Shown here: in pieces, positions 52,065 through 62,364 of the stretch
How positions within the stretch are numbered: position 1 is the stretch's first letter
Layout: every line of letters starts with the position of its first letter
Position numbers and translations under genes: made by a program
Notes under the pieces: generated by a model
What the model saw: the letters and a program-made list of their open reading frames with translations, nothing else
What the model was told of the DNA's origin: nothing
Databases searched by the model: none
NCBI GenBank assembly: GCA_019307815.1
Contig: JAFDIV010000006.1
Coordinates: 1 to 64,000, forward strand
DNA: 64,000 bases
DNA from: Deltaproteobacteria bacterium
GTDB taxonomy: Bacteria > Desulfobacterota > DSM-4660 > Desulfatiglandales > Desulfatiglandaceae
Direction of reading: 5' to 3'

Positions 52065-52616
52065 ATGGACCAGTCCCGTACATCCTTCCCTATTCGGTTC
52101 AAAGATAAGAAGGGCCGATCCATTGTGATCAGGCCCTATGAGAGAACCGACCATGACAAGCTCCAAGAGATGTATGATTACTTTGAGCCCAAAGGGCTAG
52201 AGGCGGGGCTACCACCACCAGAGGATAATGTCCGACACCACTGGCTCCAGACGGTCACATCATCCTTTTTTAATCTCATCGCCCTTCACCGTGACCAGGT
52301 GGTGGGCCATGCAGCACTGGATCTATGGGACCCTAGTCTATGTCCAGAGTACCTGATCTTTATCCTGCAGGGATTCCGCAACTGCGGCCTCGGTACCGCC
52401 ATGTCAGAAATAATGAGGGATATGGCTCAAGATTCAGGGTGCAAGAAGATATGGTTGACCGTGCGCTCGGCAAACACATGTGCTATTAGGGTATTCAAAA
52501 AGGTACGATTTCGGTTTAGGGGGGGCATTGACATTGACAGAGAAATGGAATTGATCATTAGACAAAAGACCTCGCCTCACCCCTCAGGAAAAAGGAAGAC
52601 TACAAAAATTCCATGA
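52065..52616 (+). CDS. GNAT-family N-acetyltransferase
   Basis: A 183-residue acetyltransferase. The acetyl-CoA binding motif is in GFRNCGLGTAMSEIMRDMAQ, followed by the typical LTVRSANTCAIRVFKKVRFR. The C-terminal tail is Lys/Arg-rich. Its stop overlaps the start of the deacetylase-like gene by 4 bp. With an acetyl-CoA synthetase two genes on, it resembles the acuA-acuC-acsA arrangement in which the acetyltransferase inactivates Acs; the target here is inferred. Confidence 0.82.
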   Translation: MDQSRTSFPIRFKDKKGRSIVIRPYERTDHDKLQEMYDYFEPKGLEAGLPPPEDNVRHHWLQTVTSSFFNLIALHRDQVVGHAALDLWDPSLCPEYLIFILQGFRNCGLGTAMSEIMRDMAQDSGCKKIWLTVRSANTCAIRVFKKVRFRFRGGIDIDREMELIIRQKTSPHPSGKRKTTKIP

Positions 52617-53740
52617 AATCAGTTTTCATCTACACAAGAAAATTCTTAAATTTCGGCCTTCCAAGAGGATACCCGTGGTCTGCCAGAAGAACAGAAGCCA
52701 CATATCAATTGTGTTCCCGACTTAATCTTCTGGACCACCCTTGGATCAGTATCTACGAACCCAAACCAACCCCCGACCGCCAACTTTACGCCTTCCACAC
52801 AAAAGAATATATACGTCTATTAAAAGAGGCAAACCAAGGAATCCCAAAGCAAGAGTGGATGCAATACGGCCTGGGCACTAGCGAATGCCCGGTGTACAAA
52901 GGGGTGTACGATTACCACCGGTTGGCAACAGGTGGCACACTCCTTGGTGCAGACTTGATCAATGATGAGAAGGCCGACATTGTTTTCAATGCCACAGGAG
53001 GCTTTCATCATGCTGGAAAGGACTTTGCCTCTGGTTTTTGTTATATTAATGATATTGTGCTGGCCATTACAAGATTGCTAAAGAGCTATGATCGTGTCTT
53101 GTATATCGATATAGACGCCCATCATGGTGATCAGGTCCAGGAGGCCTTTTATGATAGTAACAGGGTCATGACCCTTTCCTTTCATGAAAGTGGGAACACT
53201 CTTTTTCCATTCAAGACCGGCTTTGAAAAAGAAATGGGAAAAGGTAAAGGAAAGGGCTATTGCATTAACGTGCCCATGCCAGCAGGCACAGGGGATGACC
53301 AATTCCTTTGGGCCTTCCAGGAAGTATTTCAACCCCTTATTGAGGCCTTTGATCCAGAAGTGGTCGTAGCGGTCCTGGGTGCCGATGCCCTTGCCACGGA
53401 TACCTTTTCGAATCTTCGGTTTACAAACATCGCCTATTCCTCTGCGGTTCAAATGATATGCGATCATTCATCCAAATTGCTCGTTTTAGGCGGTGGAGGC
53501 TATTCGTTGAAACATGCTGCAGAGACATGGACCCTAGCCTGGGCAGTTATGAATAACCTTGGATGCAATGAAGAGGATATGGCCACATTTGGTGGTGAGT
53601 TTTGGGGTGATGGGGTTTGCTCACTCCAAGGCAGGCCCCTGTTCATACAGGATAAAGTGAAGAAACATGCTTTTACCGAGATAAAAAGGACTGTTGTATG
53701 GATAAAGAAGAATATCTTTCCCATCATTATGGGGAGCTGA
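52613..53740 (+). CDS. Histone deacetylase/AcuC-family hydrolase
   Basis: A 375-residue class I/II-type zinc deacetylase. Catalytic histidines are in TGGFHHAGKD (H132, H133), zinc ligands in DIDAHHGD (D168, H170) and GADALATD, and the transition-state tyrosine in LGGGGYSL. All key residues are present. It probably removes acyl groups from lysine, possibly from the acetyl-CoA synthetase encoded next. Translationally coupled to the GNAT gene. Confidence 0.88.
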   Translation: MKSVFIYTRKFLNFGLPRGYPWSARRTEATYQLCSRLNLLDHPWISIYEPKPTPDRQLYAFHTKEYIRLLKEANQGIPKQEWMQYGLGTSECPVYKGVYDYHRLATGGTLLGADLINDEKADIVFNATGGFHHAGKDFASGFCYINDIVLAITRLLKSYDRVLYIDIDAHHGDQVQEAFYDSNRVMTLSFHESGNTLFPFKTGFEKEMGKGKGKGYCINVPMPAGTGDDQFLWAFQEVFQPLIEAFDPEVVVAVLGADALATDTFSNLRFTNIAYSSAVQMICDHSSKLLVLGGGGYSLKHAAETWTLAWAVMNNLGCNEEDMATFGGEFWGDGVCSLQGRPLFIQDKVKKHAFTEIKRTVVWIKKNIFPIIMGS

Positions 53741-53867
53741 TATTCTTTTGATAGCGTTTAGGATACGGGGCACCGATACAATGAAACAGGTACAAGGCTC
53801 AAGAATGGATTTGGGACAAGAATTAATGTTTAACAGGTAACAGTTCATGGTGAAAGGAGCGGTTCCA

Positions 53868-55838
53868 ATGGCACAAAAAGTACAACGTGTATCAGCAGCC
53901 AAACCAGATAAAAAATACCCGCCTTCCAAAGATTTCTCGAAACATGCCGCCATAAAAAGCATGAGGCAATACCGGGCCATTTACAAAAGATCCATGGATG
54001 ATCCAGAAGGCTTTTGGGGCGAAATGGCACAAGGGCTTTACTGGTTCAAGAAATGGAAAAAGGTCCTCCAATACGATTTTCAAGCCCCCCGCATAAAATG
54101 GTTTCAAGGGGGCAAGATAAATGCAGCCTTCAATTGTCTGGACCGCCACGTACAGACCTGGAGGAAAAACAAGGCTGCCATCATCTGGATAGGTGATGAG
54201 CCGGGGATGGAAAAGATCCTTACATACCAGATGCTTTACAACGAGGTATGCCGATTCGCCAATGTGCTCAAGAAAAAGGGAGTACGAAAGGGTGACAGGG
54301 TGGCCATCTATCTTCCCATGATCCCCGAACTTGCCATTGCCATGCTGGCCTGCGCTCGGATTGGTGCTGTGCATAGTGTTGTGTTCGGCGGGTTCAGCCC
54401 AGAGTCCCTTGCTAATCGTATCAAGGACTGTAAGGCAAAGATCCTTATAACCGCTGATGGAGGCTTCAGGGGAGGGAGGGTCATTCCCTTAAAGAAAAAT
54501 GCAGACAAGGCCTTGGAGCAGTGTCCGGAAGTAGAGGCCTGCATCGTGGTAAAAAGAACCGGCCAAGATGTGCCCATGAGACAAGGTAGGGATCACTGGT
54601 GGCATGAGGAGGTTGCAGCCCCTGACATCAAGGCCCATTGCAGGCCAGCGGTCTTGGATGCCGAGGACCCCCTTTTTATCCTTTATACCAGTGGGTCCAC
54701 CGGAAAGCCCAAGGGCGTGCTACATACTATGGGTGGTTACTTGGTATACGTGAATCTTACCTTCAAATGGATCTTCGATATCAAGGAGGATGATACCTAC
54801 TGGTGCACGGCAGATATCGGCTGGATCACAGGCCACAGCTATATTGTCTATGGACCATTATCTGCTGGCGCCACCACCGTCATGTTTGAGGGGATTCCCA
54901 CATACCCGGACCCCGGTCGATTCTGGCAGATCGTGGAAGAGCATAAGGTGAGCATCTTCTACACAGCACCAACTGCATTGCGGGCATTGGCCAGGCACGG
55001 TAATCAGTGGCCTGCGAAATATGACCTTTCCAGCCTCAGGCTTCTTGGCAGCGTGGGAGAGGTGCTCAACCCAGAGGCCTGGAGATGGTATTATGAAAGA
55101 ATCGGCAAAAAACGTTGTCCCATCGTTGATACCTGGTGGCAGACCGAGACAGGCGGTATCCTTCTGTCCGTTCTTCCAGGCGCTGTCCCCTGCAAACCTG
55201 GGTCAGCAGGTGTTCCATTCCCGGGCGTAGCGCCAGCCATTCTCAATGATGAAGGAAGGCCCTGTAAATCCAATGAGAGCGGTTATCTCGTCATAACGAA
55301 ACCATGGCCCTCCATGATGCGGGCCGTGTTTGGAGACCCAAAACGATTCAAACAAACATACTTCAGTCGGTTTCCAGGTCTTTACTTTACGGGAGACGGT
55401 GCCAGAAAAGACAGGGATGGATACTATTGGTTGATGGGCAGAGTAGATGATGTGATTAACGTCTCTGGTCATCGCCTTGGCACAGCGGAAATCGAAAGCG
55501 CCCTTGTGGCGCACAAAGATGTGGCCGAGGCTGCGGTGGTGGGCTATCCTCATGAAATAAAGGGGGAAGGAATTTATGCCTTTGTGGTGTTGAACGAGGG
55601 GGTAAAGGCTTCAGATGAACTAAAGAAGGCCTTGATCCAGCATGTAAGAAAAGACATCGGCCCGATTGCCACCCCGGACAAGATCCAGTTCACGGATTCC
55701 CTGCCAAAAACCAGGAGTGGAAAAATAATGAGAAGGATCTTGCGGAAATTGGCTGGGGGCGAAACCAAAGACCTTGGGGATCTCAGCACCCTCTCGGACA
55801 AGAGCGTGGTGGACAGATTGATTTCCCAAAGAGAATGA
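53868..55838 (+). CDS. acsA: Acetyl-CoA synthetase
   Basis: A 656-residue AMP-forming acetyl-CoA synthetase. Motifs are [41 protein letters not shown] and [20 protein letters not shown]. The catalytic lysine in [11 protein letters not shown] (K619) is the residue acetylated in other Acs enzymes. GGAG lies before the ATG at 53868, and an in-frame ATG at 53847 is less likely. It activates acetate and is 127 bp downstream of the deacetylase gene. Confidence 0.93.
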   Translation: MAQKVQRVSAAKPDKKYPPSKDFSKHAAIKSMRQYRAIYKRSMDDPEGFWGEMAQGLYWFKKWKKVLQYDFQAPRIKWFQGGKINAAFNCLDRHVQTWRKNKAAIIWIGDEPGMEKILTYQMLYNEVCRFANVLKKKGVRKGDRVAIYLPMIPELAIAMLACARIGAVHSVVFGGFSPESLANRIKDCKAKILITADGGFRGGRVIPLKKNADKALEQCPEVEACIVVKRTGQDVPMRQGRDHWWHEEVAAPDIKAHCRPAVLDAEDPLFILYTSGSTGKPKGVLHTMGGYLVYVNLTFKWIFDIKEDDTYWCTADIGWITGHSYIVYGPLSAGATTVMFEGIPTYPDPGRFWQIVEEHKVSIFYTAPTALRALARHGNQWPAKYDLSSLRLLGSVGEVLNPEAWRWYYERIGKKRCPIVDTWWQTETGGILLSVLPGAVPCKPGSAGVPFPGVAPAILNDEGRPCKSNESGYLVITKPWPSMMRAVFGDPKRFKQTYFSRFPGLYFTGDGARKDRDGYYWLMGRVDDVINVSGHRLGTAEIESALVAHKDVAEAAVVGYPHEIKGEGIYAFVVLNEGVKASDELKKALIQHVRKDIGPIATPDKIQFTDSLPKTRSGKIMRRILRKLAGGETKDLGDLSTLSDKSVVDRLISQRE

Positions 55839-55885
55839 AATTCTTTCTGAGAGGCGTATCAGGTGGTTGGAGGGTCTTTTTGCTG

Positions 55886-58800
55886 TCAAGGGGAAGTTTG
55901 ACTTTCGCGTACAGTATCAAGCCATTTCAGAAGGGCCCTTTGTAGGATTTCCTCAGCATGTTTTACGTCCAGTCTGTATTTTTCTGGAATAAATGATAGA
56001 TCAATGACATATATACCTTCTCGTTGGCCCAGGAATGGACAAGAGTTAATATGCTCAGGGTCCAATACAGCCAGGCAACTATAAATCTTATTTAGTATAG
56101 GTTTGCATGATTTTATCTTTATCCCCTGCAAGGTGAAATTATTAGCAAATAACCTCAGATCCTGGATGCGAGGGTCGGCCAAGATATGTTCGGGTTGGAT
56201 CCCATCCCGCATCAAAAAATAGAAAGGTGCACATATGGAAATCCGAAGTTTTTCTTTAATATGAGGATCTTTTAGTTGCTGAATAACAAGGCTCAGATTT
56301 TCCACCTTGGGATCAAAGTTTATGAATCGTACCCCATCTTGTGATTCAGGAAATTTTTTTATAATATCATTTCCCACTTGGGGATCTGAAATAAAAACGG
56401 GCATACATTCACTAGAGATCAAGGCTAGAGGATCGTTTGCATCCAACTCTGATACGTCCTTCACATAAATGAGACAGAAATGCGGGATTATTTCTTTTGG
56501 GCGGCTGAAGAGGGCCTGAGCCACGGAACGAGCATTTGGTATAAAGGAGTTATACAAGCCTTTTAGCTCTTCTTCATCGACAAAGGCGATATCTGCTGCC
56601 TGTACAATATGGTTTACGCCTACCACCTGTAGGATGTTCTTGGTGTAGTCAAAGGGCTCATGCTTTCCCTTCCATTCTTCATACGTTAGTATATGAAGCT
56701 CCTTTTTGAGGGCCATTGGCAACTGCTCGATTCCCCTGTCACCATGCATGTTTTCTTTTGGGATAATCATGGTCTTGCAACCAGCATTGCAGGCTATTTC
56801 AAGCTTCAAATCGAGGCCTCCTACGGGTAGTATCCTACCTTGTGTGTCGATTTCTCCGGTCATGGCCACATCTCGACGGATGGGGCGGTTTGATAGGGCA
56901 GATGCCAGTGCAAGTGCAATGGCTCCCCCTGCCGAGGGCCCATCTTTCGGCGTGGAAGCACCCATAAAGTGCAAATGAGTAAGCACGTTTGCTTGATTGA
57001 TGTCAATTCCCAGAGACTCTGCACAATATAAAATAGCCGTAGTGGCGACCTTGCGGCTTTCATCCATAATTTTTTGTATGTTTCCGGTGGCGTGAACCAT
57101 GCTTAGATACGAATCTGTCTTTGATTCGCTTTGTTGACCTGCTGAGATTCGGGTTGCTTGGATAGGGATAACAGAGCCTATTCCCAATTCCAGATTAACA
57201 CCCAGCCCCAATATTTCTCCTACGCGGTTTTCCTCGCTTATTTGCCGGGGCGGGATGGGTTCATCCAAGTACTGTTTGATCTTGTCCCGGGTTACGAGAA
57301 CCTTTTGCGCTTTTCCGGCAAGTAATTCTTTCCTTAATATCCTTAAGAAGAGTGTACGAATCAATCTCTCCAGTTCTCGGACACCAGGCTCATGTGTGTA
57401 GGCCTTGATAAGGTAGGCCAAAAGCTCGGATTCTTTTCCTGGGTCAAAGGATATTTGCTCCTCACTGATTTGGTATCTGTCTCTTACTCGCTTTATGAGA
57501 TATTGTTGAGCAATAGCAACCTTTTCTTCTAAACTGTAACGGTCCAGGTGGATCACTTCACAACGGTTGATGACGGGGGGTGGTACGGTCTCCAGGGTAT
57601 TGGCTGTAAGGATGAAAAAACAATTGGACAGGTCAATGTCCACCGTGGTCATGGTATATTTATCATGGAAGAGGTGGTTCTGCTCTGGATCAAGTATCTC
57701 CAAGAGCGTGGAGATAGCGAATTTTTCCGTCTTATCCGCTTCATCCATGATAAACATGCCATTCATCACGCCCATTTTTATCAGGCCCTGTACAATGGCA
57801 CCTGGCTTGGACCCCTCATACGTGAAGCCGTGACCTCGAAGGTCCGCCTCATCCTGCATGCCTCCAAGGGAGATCTTATGATAAGGAATCCCTAGATTTT
57901 CAGCGATTGAGATGGCCAAGGAGGTCTTGCCTACCCCTGGTGGTCCCACAAAGAGAAATGCGCCCCCTGTCCGGTGCCAATTTGCTTGATCTTCTTCTTT
58001 GAAGTGTTTGTACCGCCATATCAGGTTGGCAAAGAAGTCACAAATAATCTCTTTTGGCCGTTCTAGGCCATAATGACTTCTATTGAGTCCTTCTTCGAAG
58101 GCCACAGGATCAATAGTTATCTTTTGAATTTTTCCCCATGGTATGCTGAGCAGGGTTTCAATGAGTTCTGTATATTTGGGCCCACTGTGACCCACCGCGC
58201 TGGTTCTATTTTTCTCTATCACCTCCAATGCCTGGCGGGGGAAGAGCGGATCGTTTTTCGCCTCAATTATTCGGTCGTTGAGGCTTTTGCTAGGCTTTTC
58301 CGGCACTGGGGTCTTAACAGGTGGTTTAGGAGAATGAGTTGGCGGGACAAAGAAGGAGTCCTTTTTCTTTGAGAAGGCTGCCAGCGAGTCCTTGAACATT
58401 GAAAAGATATCGCCAAAACTCTTGTCCTCCAAGGATACTGAGGGTGGGCCTAGCTCTCGAAAAAGATGCATGTAGCCCCATCGGTCTATAAAGCTGTTAA
58501 AAAGCTCTTTGGCCTCATTCTCGTTATCCTCGATCATGAACCCGAATAGCCTTAAGACCTTTTGAAAGCAAGATATCCTTTGATAGAGAGAGTGTGAGTT
58601 GTTGCTGCTTCTCTGATAACACTCTCCGAGAATCCTTGTCTTCATATTTCTGTCAAGCGTGGGAAAGATATCCCTAAGCAAGGGTTCTGGCAGCTCCTCC
58701 AGATTGATTACATGTGCGTCTAGGATCCTGGTGATAAGATATTCATATGGTTTTTCTTGTTCTGCAGAATCAAACAGGGCCAGGTATATCTCTCCTTTTA

Positions 58801-59326
58801 GCCCTGTCATCTCGTCTGCCAAAGAATTGCGTAGCATACGATAAAAGGTGGGATCATTAGCACGTTGATCCATTGCAAAGAGTACATCAGAGTGGATGGC
58901 CTCACGTTCTGATTTTTCCGGGTATAAGATATGCTCCATTTCGTGACGCATAAAAAATTCCGCAAAGGCCAAGACCTTGCTTTCTTCCGAGGTCCTCCCG
59001 CCGATTTTTGATTCAGGGTCTGTGGGCAGGACAAAGGCCAGATAATCAAAAATCCTTTCATGAATATGAATGGTCCAGTGTGCACCTTTTCTGGAGATGA
59101 GACTAACTGTACGTACCTGGTTATCGTCGTCTTCGAGCCGCTTGATTTGAAACCTCTCGGCCTGGCGCACAATCAGGGTGGGGTCTGTGCCTTTCCTTTT
59201 TTTGAAATAAGGAAATATTCTGCGGTTGACAATTGCATGTAGGACCAAAAGAACTCTGTTTATGTCTTCTTTTCCAGGTAGGGGCAGGCTTTCGAGCACC
59301 CTATGGTCGAATTCCATAGGAAACAT
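55886..59326 (-). CDS. Large Lon-family protease with N-terminal HEXXH region
   Basis: A 1146-residue protein in four parts. Residues about 1-330 are not a Lon substrate domain and carry an H128-E-M-E-H132 zincin motif, followed by EREAIHSDVLFA, like the glutamate-bearing helix of some gluzincins. The Lon AAA+ module follows: Walker A GPPGVGKT at 461-468, Walker B FIMDEADK at about 525-532. The Lon peptidase domain has S798 in KDGPSAGG and K841 in GGLDLKLEIA, 43 residues apart as in Lon. Residues about 890-1146 form an unrecognised extension. It is convergent with acsA and has no operon partner. It may be a dual-chemistry AAA protease; whether the HEXXH is active is unknown. Confidence 0.85.
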   Translation of the reverse strand: MFPMEFDHRVLESLPLPGKEDINRVLLVLHAIVNRRIFPYFKKRKGTDPTLIVRQAERFQIKRLEDDDNQVRTVSLISRKGAHWTIHIHERIFDYLAFVLPTDPESKIGGRTSEESKVLAFAEFFMRHEMEHILYPEKSEREAIHSDVLFAMDQRANDPTFYRMLRNSLADEMTGLKGEIYLALFDSAEQEKPYEYLITRILDAHVINLEELPEPLLRDIFPTLDRNMKTRILGECYQRSSNNSHSLYQRISCFQKVLRLFGFMIEDNENEAKELFNSFIDRWGYMHLFRELGPPSVSLEDKSFGDIFSMFKDSLAAFSKKKDSFFVPPTHSPKPPVKTPVPEKPSKSLNDRIIEAKNDPLFPRQALEVIEKNRTSAVGHSGPKYTELIETLLSIPWGKIQKITIDPVAFEEGLNRSHYGLERPKEIICDFFANLIWRYKHFKEEDQANWHRTGGAFLFVGPPGVGKTSLAISIAENLGIPYHKISLGGMQDEADLRGHGFTYEGSKPGAIVQGLIKMGVMNGMFIMDEADKTEKFAISTLLEILDPEQNHLFHDKYTMTTVDIDLSNCFFILTANTLETVPPPVINRCEVIHLDRYSLEEKVAIAQQYLIKRVRDRYQISEEQISFDPGKESELLAYLIKAYTHEPGVRELERLIRTLFLRILRKELLAGKAQKVLVTRDKIKQYLDEPIPPRQISEENRVGEILGLGVNLELGIGSVIPIQATRISAGQQSESKTDSYLSMVHATGNIQKIMDESRKVATTAILYCAESLGIDINQANVLTHLHFMGASTPKDGPSAGGAIALALASALSNRPIRRDVAMTGEIDTQGRILPVGGLDLKLEIACNAGCKTMIIPKENMHGDRGIEQLPMALKKELHILTYEEWKGKHEPFDYTKNILQVVGVNHIVQAADIAFVDEEELKGLYNSFIPNARSVAQALFSRPKEIIPHFCLIYVKDVSELDANDPLALISSECMPVFISDPQVGNDIIKKFPESQDGVRFINFDPKVENLSLVIQQLKDPHIKEKLRISICAPFYFLMRDGIQPEHILADPRIQDLRLFANNFTLQGIKIKSCKPILNKIYSCLAVLDPEHINSCPFLGQREGIYVIDLSFIPEKYRLDVKHAEEILQRALLKWLDTVRESQTSP

Positions 59327-59769
59327 TCTAGGTTCCTTTGCGGTGGCATTGTAATATTATATGATGGAAACCATGAATCTACCCCTTACAAAAAGGGAAG
59401 ATCAGCCGATCCTGGTCCCCAGAACTCATCTAAAGTATTATAGCATTGCTTAGCACTGAACTCAAAAAAGTATGAATAGAAACATTTGGATGTGTCAAGA
59501 AAAAAGAAGTGACTTACAGAAGCTAGGCGGGCATGGCGGCCTCTGCCAAGGTTCCAGGCTGCCCAAGTGTGGGTGTCATTGATTATTGTGCCTCTGTGTG
59601 TTATTAATAAAATCCTTTAAAGCAAGAGTATTCAATATAAGAGCTTTTCTTTTTGATTTCTAGTGAGGGAGCGAAGTAGTTTTTGGCTCCATAGGTGTGC
59701 TGATATGGAAGTAAAAATTGGCAGAAGAGGGCATAAGGAGATAGAGCCCCTGGGATAGGAGTGTGTTAG
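59327..59769. other. Gene-free stretch
   Basis: About 440 bp upstream of both the Lon-like gene and the molybdoenzyme remnant. It is AT-rich in places. It presumably holds their promoters, but no convincing element was identified. Confidence 0.55.
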
Positions 59770-60570
59770 ATGGTAGCGGGGGGTGATGTGGTTATCAAGA
59801 GTACGTGTGGGTTGTGCCAGGCAGGCTGTGGGATCTTGATATACATGAAGGGCAAAGAACCAGAGCGTATTGAGGGTGATCCAGAGAGTCCTGTCAACAG
59901 GGGCTGGCTTTGTAGCAAGGGGCTCGCAGCCCTCGAATATTTGCATCATCCGAATCGCTTAACTCAGCCGTTGAAGAGGCGTGGTGGGAAAGGAAGTGGG
60001 GCCTGGGAGAAAATCACCTGGGACAAGGCCCTGGATCTCCTTGCCCCATCGGGCAAGGTGGAATTGTACTCCAGTAGGCTTGCTGAATGGGGCTTTGATC
60101 CCCTTCCCGATTACCGGGAGATACCAGGGACACAGTTCAGCGACCCGGAGATTGCAAAGGACTATCCTCTCTTGTTTACCTCTTGGAAATCGGAACAATA
60201 CCGCCACAGCAGCGGGAGACAGATAGCCGCGCTTCGGGCCATCCAGCCTGAGCCCATTGTTTGGATTCATCCGGATACCGCCACCGAATACGGTATACAA
60301 CAGGGAGATTGGGTCTTTATCCAGACAAAAAGAGGGAAGATAAAACAAAAGGCAATGATCACGCCCGATATTGCCCCAGGAACCATAGGCGTGGACTATG
60401 GCTGGTGGTTTCCTGAAAAAGGCAATGGAGATCTATATGGATGGGCAGATTCCAATATTAATATACTTACAGACGATGAAAGGCCCTATGGCAAGGAGCT
60501 GGGGTCTCCTACCCTTCGGGGAATAGCCTGTAAGATAACCAAGGTCACTGGTTCTGGTTACCCCCTTTGA
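59770..60570 (+). pseudogene. Internally deleted molybdopterin oxidoreductase
   Basis: A 266-residue reading frame. Residues 1-90 are the N-terminal Fe4S4/Mo domain start of the Mo/W-bisPGD family: CGLCQAGCGILIYMKG, then GWLCSKG, giving C-X2-C-X3-C...C. Residue 91 onward (LAPSGKVELYSSRLAEWG) jumps directly to the C-terminal molybdopterin-dinucleotide domain (IHPDTATEYGIQQGDWVFIQ). Intact members have about 650-800 residues, so some 400 or more are missing, including the catalytic pocket. The deletion stays in frame. It is most likely an inactive remnant. Confidence 0.85.
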
Positions 60571-60748
60571 TCCTTAGTTGAACAGGTATGAGAATGGCTT
60601 TTTCCCATGGGTGTCCAAAATAAGCAAACTTTCTCGGTTGGAAATTGTGATTTTAGATAGTTAAAAGCGACAAGAACGTTGAATTTAAATTGAGGTTGTG
60701 TTTTTGAGATTCGGGAGCAAGGGGAACGGCATATTCCTTCTGCTACGC

Positions 60749-61930
60749 TCACTGCGGATTTTGGCCCTTACGCTGTCCTGCTTCAGGGCCAAAATGACGC
60801 CGCTTCAGGAATATCCCGTTTCCCTGCTCATAAAGAAAATCGGATTTTGGATAGGCATGGCGTTTTCCTAACCGTGAAGCCACTGATTGGTAAATGGGTT
60901 TTACAGAAACAATAAGAAGGAAAAAGGCTCCAAGCCATTGCAGCCATTGTGGAATGATTGCGTTGGTGCCGCTAATAGTGGCCTGCGCTGAAATGCCAAA
61001 GTATCCATAAATGCCGTCCAGCAGCAGTCCAAATAGTACCGTGGCCACAGAAATGGTGGCAAGATATATGGCAGCGGCCCTTTTACCCAACACCCCAAAA
61101 AGCACGGTAAGGGAAGTAATGTTGGTAGCCGGTCCCGCTAGTAAGAAAACAAGGGCAGCACCAGGGCTAACACCTTTTAGGATCAAGGCTGCCGCAATGG
61201 GGGTAGAGGCGGTGGCGCATATGTAAAGGGGAATCCCGATAGCCAGCATCAGGAGCATGGAATGTATTCCACCTCCTAGAAATTTGGCCATAAGGTTACC
61301 TGGTATAAGGCTTGTTATAAGGCCGGCCAAGATTAGCCCCAAAAAGAACCATGAGGCTATGTCTGCCCACACTTCTGTCAATGCATATTTTAGCCCGAAT
61401 TTTATTTTATTAAAAAAGCTGTGATGCTTGGCGTGTAAATCAGGGGGGCAATCCAGACCATCACAACAGCCATCCACCGGGCAGCTCAAATCCGGTTCCA
61501 ATAAGACATTCTTTTGTTTCCTGCCAAGGAGATTCTCCAGTATCCCGGCAACTGTTGCGGTAATAAAGGCAACCACGGGTCTGGCAATGGTCATTATGGG
61601 ATCCAGTAGGGCATAGGTGATGGCAATGGAATCAACTCCTGACTCTGGTGTTGATATAAGAAATGCAGTAGTTGCACCATTATTGGCTCCTTGTTTTTTT
61701 ATGGACACAGCAGCAGGCAATACTCCACAGGAGCAAAGGGGAATAGGAATACCCAGAAATGCCGCCTTAAAAACAGGCTTAAACCGGCCATGGCCCAGGT
61801 GCTTGCCAACAGAGGCCGGGCTCAGAAAAACCCGCAGAATTCCACTAACCAAAAGACCAAATAGGATATAAATGGATGATTCCAATAGAAGCTGCCATGC
61901 TGAACTAAGGGTGTTGATTATAAAATTCAT
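60749..61930 (-). CDS. Metal efflux permease (SO_0444/ArsP-like family)
   Basis: A 393-residue inner-membrane permease with about eight to ten membrane segments in two repeats. The conserved PIPLCSCGVLPAAV (Cys-X-Cys) and ICATASTPIAAALILKG segments are typical. A cytoplasmic Cys/His-rich loop CPVDGCCDGLDCPPDLHAKHH is inserted after segment 4. It follows the SmtB-type regulator by 18 bp. It probably exports Zn, Cd, Cu or an organoarsenical; the loop favours a soft metal. Its last 20 codons overlap an 11-bp inverted repeat. Confidence 0.85.
   Translation of the reverse strand: MNFIINTLSSAWQLLLESSIYILFGLLVSGILRVFLSPASVGKHLGHGRFKPVFKAAFLGIPIPLCSCGVLPAAVSIKKQGANNGATTAFLISTPESGVDSIAITYALLDPIMTIARPVVAFITATVAGILENLLGRKQKNVLLEPDLSCPVDGCCDGLDCPPDLHAKHHSFFNKIKFGLKYALTEVWADIASWFFLGLILAGLITSLIPGNLMAKFLGGGIHSMLLMLAIGIPLYICATASTPIAAALILKGVSPGAALVFLLAGPATNITSLTVLFGVLGKRAAAIYLATISVATVLFGLLLDGIYGYFGISAQATISGTNAIIPQWLQWLGAFFLLIVSVKPIYQSVASRLGKRHAYPKSDFLYEQGNGIFLKRRHFGPEAGQRKGQNPQ
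60758..60795. repeat. 11-bp inverted repeat within the permease C-terminus
   Basis: ATTTTGGCCCT (60758-60768) pairs perfectly with AGGGCCAAAAT (60785-60795). It lies inside the last codons of the permease gene, encoding the poorly conserved tail FGPEAGQRKGQNPQ, so it may be an inserted palindromic unit or a terminator overlapping the gene end. Confidence 0.6.
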
Positions 61931-61947
61931 TGTATTATGCCCTCAAG

Positions 61948-62325
61948 CTATTCCCTCACATGATCAAGGCCAATTTTTAGCAGATCCGAGACATGATCGT
62001 CGTCAAGGGAGTAATAGAGGATTTGACCATCCCTGCGGGCCTTTACCAACGCTAGATCCTTTAACCGACGCAGGTGATGAGAGACCGCGGATTCTGTAAG
62101 CCCAATAAATGCCGCCAGGTCACATACACACATCTCTCCACCAGCAAGGGCCATAATTATTTTGAGGCGAGTAGGATCACCCAGGACTTTGTAGGTCAAT
62201 GCAAGGCGCTGGAGTTGACTGTCTGGAATAGTCTGCCTTGCAGCCCGTTTCACCCTGTCAAGATGTACCATACGTATTGCGCACAGATTATCTTTACTGA
62301 GAGAAGATTTTTTAGGGAAAGTCAT
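61948..62325 (-). CDS. ArsR/SmtB-family metal-sensing repressor
   Basis: A 125-residue winged-helix repressor. The recognition helix is TESAVSHHLRRLKDL. The alpha-3 site has C66-V-C68-D69, and the alpha-5 site has D109, H111, H122 and E125, with exactly the 2-11-3 spacing of the SmtB zinc site. C15 lies in the N-terminal arm. It should bind zinc-like ions and release DNA. AGGAGGC precedes the ATG. It is the first gene of the operon with the efflux permease, with an operator-like palindrome upstream. Confidence 0.9.
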   Translation of the reverse strand: MTFPKKSSLSKDNLCAIRMVHLDRVKRAARQTIPDSQLQRLALTYKVLGDPTRLKIIMALAGGEMCVCDLAAFIGLTESAVSHHLRRLKDLALVKARRDGQILYYSLDDDHVSDLLKIGLDHVRE

Positions 62326-62364
62326 ATTGCCTCCTTCCCTTTATCCTTCAGAATCAGTCATAAA

